This document shows positions 63,941 to 64,000 of a DNA stretch of 64,000 bases, piece by piece (position 1 is the first letter of the stretch; each line of letters starts with the position of its first letter). This DNA comes from Culex pipiens pallens (lineage: Eukaryota; Arthropoda; Insecta; Diptera; Culicidae), in NCBI RefSeq assembly GCF_016801865.2, contig NC_068938.1:98253004-98317003 (forward strand). The letters are read 5' to 3'. The notes under the pieces are model-generated. The model had not been told where the DNA came from. It did no database searches and saw only the letters and a program-made list of their open reading frames with translations. A program made the translations under genes and the position numbers.

Positions 63941-64000
63941 TCGTTTTTGTTCCAATTCCTGGTTCCAAATTTCAAAGGTACCGACCGGGATTTGATTCAG

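Overview
The window looks like mosquito nuclear DNA, most likely Culex. It has one conserved insect gene split by long introns and an AT-rich background. That background is packed with foldback/MITE elements, tRNA-derived SINEs and non-LTR retrotransposons of families typical of culicine mosquitoes. The Culex call is inference from repeat style, not from a database match. No bacterial-type operons, CRISPR arrays, rRNA or clearly intact tRNA genes were seen.

Layout. Positions 1-139 (minus) may be the last coding exon of an unidentified gene. Positions 1770-7280 hold nested and foldback DNA elements plus a dimeric tRNA-like SINE with a 14-bp target duplication. The one recognisable host gene is on the plus strand: the 3' half of a ZnT/SLC30 zinc transporter in three exons (7796-8081, 35967-36114, 36642-36784; poly(A) signal 36930-36935). 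Splice phases agree and give a continuous 191-codon 3' part. The intron between the first two visible exons is about 27.9 kb. It contains an 18.9 kb, roughly 162-copy satellite with a 117-bp unit (10185-29092), then hAT-like debris carrying a TIR element and a 114-bp minisatellite.

Downstream of the gene, 37-49 kb is mostly AT-rich with MITEs, a second SINE and a foldback element carrying tRNA-like sequence in both arms. From 49.9 to 54.6 kb a (TA)n tract has been split by a 1,245-bp near-perfect palindrome (599-bp arms, 47-nt loop) and by a 5'-truncated LINE encoding reverse transcriptase, RNase H and a CCHC motif. From 54.7 to 56.7 kb there is a retrotransposon-like insertion with a perfect 23-bp target duplication but no reverse transcriptase. 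From 57.5 to 58.4 kb lies a 144-bp tandem repeat. From 58.4 to 63.5 kb (minus) lies a nearly complete R1-clade LINE bounded on both sides by (TG/CA)n, as expected for microsatellite-targeted R1-clade elements. Its gag-like ORF1 and its ORF2 overlap as TAATG; ORF2 has one frameshift and a shortened C-terminus.

The most distinctive structure is the intronic satellite. It has uniform monomers, blocks of shared variants, two consecutive 584-bp five-monomer segments each closed by the same 1-bp deletion, and a 25-bp direct repeat on both flanks. Its long plus-strand ORFs follow from a unit length divisible by three and are probably not a protein gene. If the ZnT gene is transcribed across this intron, the array would be made as a long one-stranded repeat RNA, so a small-RNA role is worth testing.
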